Shown piece by piece: positions 59,588 to 64,000 of a stretch of 64,000 nucleotides of DNA. The DNA comes from Saccharopolyspora erythraea (GTDB lineage: Bacteria; Actinomycetota; Actinomycetes; Mycobacteriales; Pseudonocardiaceae): positions 1,488,001 through 1,552,000 of the forward strand of contig NZ_CP054839.1 in the NCBI RefSeq assembly GCF_018141105.1, read 5' to 3'. The position numbers and the translations under genes were made by a program. Position 1 is the first letter of the stretch. Each line of letters begins with the position of its first letter. Under the pieces are notes generated by a model. It was not told the DNA's origin and did no database searches. It worked only from the letters and a program-made list of their open reading frames with translations.

Positions 59588-61111
59588 ATGGTCAAGCTGG
59601 ACCGGTTGATCAACGTCCTCGGTGGACTGGGCGCCAGGCTCGTGTGCGCGCCGCGCAGCAGGCGGACCGAGCTGCGCTCGGTGGCGCTGCACGACCCGGC
59701 GGAGCCGGCCGAGCGATCCGACGACGTGCTGCTGGCGGTCGGGGTCGACGCGTCGGCGGCGGCGGAGCTGCTCGCCTCCACGCGCGCGGCCGTCGTCGTC
59801 TTCCGGGCTTCCGAGCTCGACGAGCGAGCGCTGGCGACCGCCGGTGAGCGCGGTGTGGCGGTCGTGGTCGCGGCGCCGGAGGTGTCGTGGGGCCAGCTCG
59901 CCGGCGTCGTCTACGGCCTGGTGCTGGAGGGACGCGAGACCGAGGCCGGGCGCGGGCCGACCGACCTGTTCGCGCTCGCCGACACCCTCGCCGGGTCGGT
60001 GGGCGGGCCGGTGACCATCGAGGACCACCACTGCGGTGTGCTGGCCTACTCCAGCGAGCAGACCGGTGCCGACCCGGCCCGGCTGGAGACGATCCTCGGG
60101 CGCAGGGTGCCCGAGGCGGTGCGGCGGGAGCTGGACGCCCGAGGCGTTTTCGAGCACCTCGCGGCGTCGGACCAGCCGCTCTTCGTGCAGCCGCTGGAGA
60201 CGGGTGCGGGACGCGGCCGGGCGGTTGTCGCCGTGCGGGCGGGTCGCGAGCTGCTCGGGTCGATCTGGGTGGAGACGCCCGCTCCGCTGGGCCACGCCGG
60301 CGAGACCGCGCTGGTCAACGGGGCGCGCACGGCCGCGCTGCACATGCTGCGCAGCCGCGCGAGCGCGGACCTGGAACGCCAGATCGAGTCCGACCTGGTG
60401 ATCGGGCTCGTCGAGGGCGACGGGGACCCCGCCGCCGAACTGAGCAGGCTGGGGTTCCGGGGATCGAGCTTCCGGGTCGTTGCCGTGCAGGCCCACGACG
60501 GCGGCGACCACGCCGCGGCGGCGCTGCTGGCCTTCGAACGCGCGACGACCGGGTTCGGCTGGACGCGGCCGGGCCGAAGCGCGCTGTTCGCCAACACCGT
60601 CTACACCGTCCTCCCCGACGACGAGCCCGCCCGCGCCCGCGCCCGCGAGTGGGTACGGGCGCTGGCGCGCGACATCCCTTCCGGGATCACCGTGCTCGCC
60701 GGGATCGGCGGCGCGGCGGGCCCGGGAGAGCTGGTGAGCAGCAGGCAGGAGGCCGACGAGAGCCTTGCACTGCACGCGGCGCGCGGCGGCGCCGATGTCG
60801 CCGTGGTCTACGACGACGACTGGCACGAGATCCTGCTCCAGCGGCTGCGCCGGGCCGCGGGCGCAGGCCGGCAGCCCGCCCGGGGCCCCGTCGCCCGGCT
60901 GCGCCGGCACGACGAGGTCCACGGGACCCACTACGCCGAGACGCTGCGCGCGTGGCTGGAGTGCCAGTCCGACCTGGCCGCGGCAGCGGCGCGCCTGGGC
61001 ATCCACCCGAACACCGTCCGCAACCGGATGCGGAGGATGGCCGAGATCGTCCCGCTCGAACTGGACGACCCCGAAGCCCGCCTCGCCATGATCATCGCCC
61101 TGGCCGTCTAG
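59588..61111 (+). CDS. PucR-family transcriptional regulator
   Basis: 507 residues. The N terminus is a PucR/CdaR-type sensor region followed by a GAF-like middle. The C-terminal PucR helix-turn-helix is DLAAAAARLGIHPNTVRNRMRRMAEI. Family members control purine breakdown, nitrogen use or sugar diacid use. It is convergent with a PuuE-like deacetylase, which fits purine/allantoin use, but there is no overlapping operator between them. The metabolite sensed is unknown. Confidence 0.9.
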   Translation: MVKLDRLINVLGGLGARLVCAPRSRRTELRSVALHDPAEPAERSDDVLLAVGVDASAAAELLASTRAAVVVFRASELDERALATAGERGVAVVVAAPEVSWGQLAGVVYGLVLEGRETEAGRGPTDLFALADTLAGSVGGPVTIEDHHCGVLAYSSEQTGADPARLETILGRRVPEAVRRELDARGVFEHLAASDQPLFVQPLETGAGRGRAVVAVRAGRELLGSIWVETPAPLGHAGETALVNGARTAALHMLRSRASADLERQIESDLVIGLVEGDGDPAAELSRLGFRGSSFRVVAVQAHDGGDHAAAALLAFERATTGFGWTRPGRSALFANTVYTVLPDDEPARARAREWVRALARDIPSGITVLAGIGGAAGPGELVSSRQEADESLALHAARGGADVAVVYDDDWHEILLQRLRRAAGAGRQPARGPVARLRRHDEVHGTHYAETLRAWLECQSDLAAAAARLGIHPNTVRNRMRRMAEIVPLELDDPEARLAMIIALAV

Positions 61112-61211
61112 GACAGGACGTGTTTCAGATGTGGCTTGCGGAGTGGGGTGCCTGGCGGAACCTCAGCCGCCTTCTCACTCCGGGATCTCCGACTGACGTA
61201 GTCCGCTCCGG

Positions 61212-62069
61212 CTACGCCGAGCGCAGGTAGTGCTCGGCGATCTCGTCGCTGGTGGTGAGCCACACGCCAGGGTGGTTCGCGACGTGCTCCAACGCCTGGT
61301 CCAGGTACTTGGCCCGGAACGGCTGGCCGATGACGAAGGGGTGCAGGGCCAGCGCCATCACCCGGCCGCTGCCCGCCGAATCGGCGTGGAGCCGCTCGAG
61401 CTGGTCCTTCACGATCCGCACGAAGTCCGGCCCGCTGAGGCTCTTGCCCACGAAGAGGCTGATGTCGTTCAGCTCGATGGCGTAGGGGACGCTGAGCATC
61501 CCCGGTACGTTCAGCCGGTACGGCTGGTCGTCGTTGGTCCAGTCCAGGACGTAGCTCAGGCCGAGTTCGGCCAGCAGCGACGGCGTCTGGAAGCTCTCGG
61601 TGAGTCCCGGTCCCATCCAGCCGCGCGGCCGGCGACCGGTCGCCTTCTCGATGCTGGCGACGACCTCGCTCAGGTAGGCGCGTTCTTCCTCGGCGGGCAC
61701 GTCGGCCTGGAACGTGGAGTTGTTCTTGCCGTGCGCCAGCCACGCCCAGTCGCGGGCCAGCCCCTCCTCGACGATCCGCGGATACCGCTCGACCACGTCG
61801 GAGTTGAGCAGCGCGCTCGCGCGCATCCCGTGCCGGTCGAGGCTCTCGATCAGGCGCCACAGGCCCACGCGGGGCCCGTAGTCGCGCCAGCCGTAGTTCA
61901 GCGGGTCCGGCGCCAGCCGCGCGGTGCCCTCGAAGATGCTCGTGGCCGGGCGGTCGACCCGGTAGTGCTCGATGTTCACACCGACGTAGAAGGCGACCCG
62001 CGCACCGCCCGGCCAGTGGATCGGCTCCCGCTCGACGATCGGGCTGTAGTCGAAGAGTTCGTTGTCCAT
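61212..62069 (-). CDS. Polysaccharide deacetylase-family protein, PuuE-like (allantoinase type)
   Basis: 285 residues from ATG 62069. The NodB-like fold contains HWPGGARVAFYVGVNIEHY, NSDVVERYP, GHGKNNST-like AHGKNNST, WMGPGLTESFQTPSLLAELG, and a C-terminal ALALHPFVIGQPFR. This is the arrangement of PuuE/cofactor-free allantoinases rather than chitin deacetylases, which have the metal-binding H-H-D in other places. The likely substrate is allantoin or another cyclic ureide. It lies opposite the D-amino-acid-dehydrogenase-like gene, with a palindromic operator between them. Confidence 0.85.
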   Translation of the reverse strand: MDNELFDYSPIVEREPIHWPGGARVAFYVGVNIEHYRVDRPATSIFEGTARLAPDPLNYGWRDYGPRVGLWRLIESLDRHGMRASALLNSDVVERYPRIVEEGLARDWAWLAHGKNNSTFQADVPAEEERAYLSEVVASIEKATGRRPRGWMGPGLTESFQTPSLLAELGLSYVLDWTNDDQPYRLNVPGMLSVPYAIELNDISLFVGKSLSGPDFVRIVKDQLERLHADSAGSGRVMALALHPFVIGQPFRAKYLDQALEHVANHPGVWLTTSDEIAEHYLRSA

Positions 62070-62087
62070 GGCACCCACGGTGAAACA

Positions 62088-62103
62088 TTCACACCGATGT
62101 GAA
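62088..62103. promoter_or_regulatory. Palindrome between PuuE-like and D-amino-acid dehydrogenase genes
   Basis: TTCACACCGATGTGAA is an exact dyad (TTCACA-N4-TGTGAA). It lies 18 bases before the deacetylase start and about 145 bases before the + strand start. It is a plausible shared operator for a GntR- or FadR-like protein; the regulator is not known. Confidence 0.65.
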
Positions 62104-62247
62104 GGTCAAGCACGTAGCCGGTGACGGTGCGGTTCGGCCAATCGGTTCCGCTCGATTTGTGCGGAATCCACAGCGCCTTCGCCACCTGCCGGGTCCATGC
62201 TCGTCGCTGTCGGAGCGGAAGAGGTGGCGGACATGCGGGAGGACGGG

Positions 62248-63486
62248 ATGGACCGGGCCCCGGAGAAGGTCGTCGTGGTCGGTGCCGGTGTGGTCGGGCT
62301 GTCGACCGCGTGGTTCCTGCGGGAGCACGGCGTCGAGGTGTCGGTCGTGGACCGGCGCGCGGTCGCCGCGGGTGCTTCCTGGGGCAACGCCGGATACGTC
62401 ACCCCCGGGTTCGCGGTCCCGCTGCCCGAACCCGGTGTCCTGCGCTACGGGCTGCGGTCGCTGAGCGACCGCGACGCGCCGCTCTACGTGCCCGCATCGG
62501 CCGACACGGGGCTCTGGTCGTTCCTCGCCAGGTTCGCCCGCCACTGCACGGCACGCGCATGGCGCCGGTCGATGGCCGCTTTCGCACCGCTCAACGCCGG
62601 GTGCCTCGAAGCCTTCGACGAGCTGGCCCGGGGCGGGGTGCGGGCTTCCGCGGTGCCTGCCGCGGTCACCGCCGCGTTCGAGCGGCGCGAGCAGGTCGCC
62701 GAGCTGCGCCACGAGTTCGAGCGGATCCGGCAGGCCGGGCAGGACGTGGAGTTCAGCGAGCCGGACATCGGCGAGGTCGACGTTCCCCAGCTGTCCTCGC
62801 GCATCGGGGCGGTGCTGCGGCTGGAAGGGCAGCGCTTCGTCGACCCCGGCGAGTTCACGCGCGCCCTCGCTCGCGGCGTCGAAGCGCGCGGAGCGAGCAT
62901 CCGCACCGGTTTCGCCGTGCGCGACGTGCTCCGCAGCGGCTCGCGGCTGGTGGTCAGGAGCGAACAGCACGACGGGATCACCGCCGACGCCGTGGTGCTG
63001 GCGACGGGCGCGTGGCTCTCACCGCTGGCCCGCGCGTTCGGCGTCCGCAGGCAGGTGCGCGCAGGTCGCGGCTACTCCTTCACCGTCCCGACCGAACAAC
63101 CCGTTCCCGGGCCGGTCTACCTGCCCGCCGTGCGCGTCGCCTGCACGCCCTACCAGGGCGCGATGCGGGTCGCCGGGACCATGGAGTTCCGCGACCCCGA
63201 CGCACCTCTGGACCCGGCGCGCCTCGATGCGATCGTGCGCTCGGCCCGTCCGCTGCTGCGCGGCGTCGACTGGAGCGCTCGCCGGGACGAGTGGGTCGGG
63301 CCGCGTCCGGTGACCGCCGACGGGCTCCCGCTCGTCGGCGCCTCCCGCATGCCCGGTGTCTACGTCGCGGGCGGGCACGGCATGTGGGGTCTGACGCTGG
63401 GGCCCATCACGGGGCAGCTGCTGTCGGAGCAGATCGTGTGCGGCAAGCAGCCCGCCGCGCTGCGGCCGCTCGACCCGCTGCGATGA
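62248..63486 (+). CDS. FAD-dependent D-amino-acid dehydrogenase-like oxidoreductase (DadA type)
   Basis: 412 residues from ATG 62248, with GGGAGG five bases upstream; longer starts are open but weaker. The FAD motif is VVVGAGVVGLSTAWFLREHG (residues 8-27). The DadA-like body follows, with GRGYSFTVPTE and the terminal GGHGMWGLTLGPITGQLLSE. These enzymes deaminate D-amino acids or N-methyl amino acids. It is divergent from the PuuE-like gene, and a small coiled-coil gene overlaps its stop. The exact amine is unknown. Confidence 0.9.
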   Translation: MDRAPEKVVVVGAGVVGLSTAWFLREHGVEVSVVDRRAVAAGASWGNAGYVTPGFAVPLPEPGVLRYGLRSLSDRDAPLYVPASADTGLWSFLARFARHCTARAWRRSMAAFAPLNAGCLEAFDELARGGVRASAVPAAVTAAFERREQVAELRHEFERIRQAGQDVEFSEPDIGEVDVPQLSSRIGAVLRLEGQRFVDPGEFTRALARGVEARGASIRTGFAVRDVLRSGSRLVVRSEQHDGITADAVVLATGAWLSPLARAFGVRRQVRAGRGYSFTVPTEQPVPGPVYLPAVRVACTPYQGAMRVAGTMEFRDPDAPLDPARLDAIVRSARPLLRGVDWSARRDEWVGPRPVTADGLPLVGASRMPGVYVAGGHGMWGLTLGPITGQLLSEQIVCGKQPAALRPLDPLR

Positions 63487-63629
63487 GCACCGACGAGATC
63501 TCGGTGGACGAGCGGGAGGAACTGGACTGGCTGCGCCGGGAGAACCGGCTGCTGCGGGTCGAGCGGGACATGCTGCTCAAGATCGCCACCGAGTACGCCC
63601 TCGAACGCCCGGAGCCGCCCCGCCGGTGA
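63483..63629 (+). CDS. Small coiled-coil protein resembling an IS3 OrfA tail
   Basis: 48 residues. The chain EREELDWLRRENRLLRVERDM is a leucine-zipper-like coiled coil. LLKIATEYALERP ends as IS3-family OrfA proteins do (LKKAAAFFA-type end), but the OrfA helix-turn-helix part is missing. ATG 63483-63485 overlaps the TGA of the DadA-like gene (ATGA), so it is translated with it. Its stop abuts the convergent CoaE stop (TGATCA). It may be a domesticated partner or assembly protein, or an insertion-sequence relic. Confidence 0.7.
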   Translation: MSTDEISVDEREELDWLRRENRLLRVERDMLLKIATEYALERPEPPRR

Positions 63630-64000
63630 TCACACCGCGGGCGGTTCCCACCCGGTGCGCGACGCCCACTCCTCCGCCCGCGGCAACGCGTCGGCGAACC
63701 ACGGTTCCTTCGCGTCGGTGCAGGCGTCGTGGTCAGGATCGGACGCGTGCCGTTGCGCGGCCTCGCGCTTGATCCGCAGGTACTCCTCGCGGGCATCGTC
63801 GTCGGCGCGCAGCCAGTCGCGGTACAGCAGCGCGTAGCGCCAGCCGGGGCTGCCCGCGACGCGCACGTGCACGTTGGCGTAGCGACCGGGGTCGGCGGAG
63901 ACGTGCACGCGCTTGGCCCACCGCCCGGGATCGGGTGCCACCGGGTGCGGGTCGTCGCCGCGGATCTCGGGCACCACCGGGAAACCGGCCTGCGCCAGCG
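63630..64000 (-). CDS. coaE: C-terminal GrpB-domain portion of dephospho-CoA kinase CoaE (gene continues past the window)
   Basis: The visible 123 codons end at a TGA with its complement at 63630-63632, and the reading frame is open through base 64000. LAQAGFPVVPEIRGDDPHP, GRWAKRVHVSADPGRYANVHVRV and YRDWLRADDDAREEYLRIK are the GrpB (UPF0157) domain. In actinobacteria this domain is fused to the C terminus of dephospho-CoA kinase (CoaE), which lies near uvrB in many genomes, as here. The CoaE assignment depends on that context; a stand-alone GrpB protein is possible. Confidence 0.78.
   Translation of the reverse strand, partial: LAQAGFPVVPEIRGDDPHPVAPDPGRWAKRVHVSADPGRYANVHVRVAGSPGWRYALLYRDWLRADDDAREEYLRIKREAAQRHASDPDHDACTDAKEPWFADALPRAEEWASRTGWEPPAV

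Noticed and set aside
63483-63629. Calling the 48-residue gene a transposase fragment of an insertion sequence
   Set aside because: No inverted terminal repeats, no transposase OrfB and no OrfA helix-turn-helix nearby; it is coupled in frame to a flavoenzyme gene.

Overview
The window is a 64-kb piece of a very GC-rich (roughly 70% or more by eye) actinobacterial chromosome. It looks like Pseudonocardiales, most like Saccharopolyspora. The signs are an Scr1-type helix-turn-helix gene overlapping a DUF397 gene, a luciferase-like F420-type oxidoreductase, a DasR-like operator in front of a chitinase, a dephospho-CoA kinase with a GrpB tail near uvrB, and many ATGA or TGATG start/stop overlaps. 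The genus is inference. I found no rRNA, tRNA, CRISPR array, prophage or intact insertion sequence.

Layout. 1-4 kb: end of a choline/betaine-type oxidation operon (aldehyde dehydrogenase, APC permease, GMC oxidoreductase), closed by two strong hairpins. 4-9.7 kb: a TetR/VOC pair with a palindromic operator, a phosphoesterase, a hot-dog-like protein, a secreted protein, a 3-hydroxyisobutyrate-type dehydrogenase and an LLM oxidoreductase. 9.9-16.4 kb: a seven-gene acyl-CoA operon (HAD, APH-type kinase, ACAD11-like dehydrogenase, SDR, two further acyl-CoA dehydrogenases, MaoC hydratase). 16.9-21.1 kb: AbgT transporter, thioesterase, AzlCD exporter and its Lrp-type regulator. 21.2-26.2 kb: quinone oxidoreductase, TetR, two SDRs and an acyl-CoA ligase on the minus strand. 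26.4-30.2 kb: chitinase, a RES toxin with its antitoxin, and TerC behind a yybP-ykoY-type riboswitch. 30.9-35.5 kb: a hydrolase/ABC-ATPase fusion with its permease, and a nuclease-like lipoprotein. 35.6-43 kb: a styrene-monooxygenase-like flavoprotein, a LysR regulator and a five-gene acyl-CoA operon (CoA-transferase, crotonase, acetoacetate decarboxylase, 3-hydroxyacyl-CoA dehydrogenase, acyl-CoA dehydrogenase). 43-50.7 kb: Scr1/DUF397, histidine phosphatase, erythromycin-esterase relative, secreted protein, MFS/HxlR pair, prolyl aminopeptidase and a collapsed VOC pseudogene. 50.7-57.4 kb: SHOCT protein, two-component system, SUKH-like protein, FAD monooxygenase and uvrB. 57.7-64 kb: SPW protein, two DUF402 proteins, PucR regulator, PuuE-like deacetylase, D-amino-acid-dehydrogenase-like enzyme, a 48-residue coiled-coil protein and the C-terminal part of CoaE/GrpB.

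How the genes work together. The strongest signal is a distributed regulon. The palindrome ACCGAC-N2-GTCGGT, or a close variant, lies just upstream of three transcription units: the HAD-APH-ACAD operon at 9.95 kb, the quinone oxidoreductase at 22.2 kb and the acyl-CoA ligase at 26.2 kb. A TetR gene sits among them. Together these units encode acyl activation, several dehydrogenation steps, hydration and 3-hydroxyacyl oxidation. The HAD, kinase and dehydrogenase genes occur in the same order as the domains of the animal protein ACAD10, with the family's Asp in place of the catalytic Glu. This suggests phosphorylation-dependent breakdown of hydroxyacyl-CoAs. The second noteworthy item is the Mn-riboswitch-like leader of terC, in which one strand of the aptamer can pair perfectly with the ribosome binding site.
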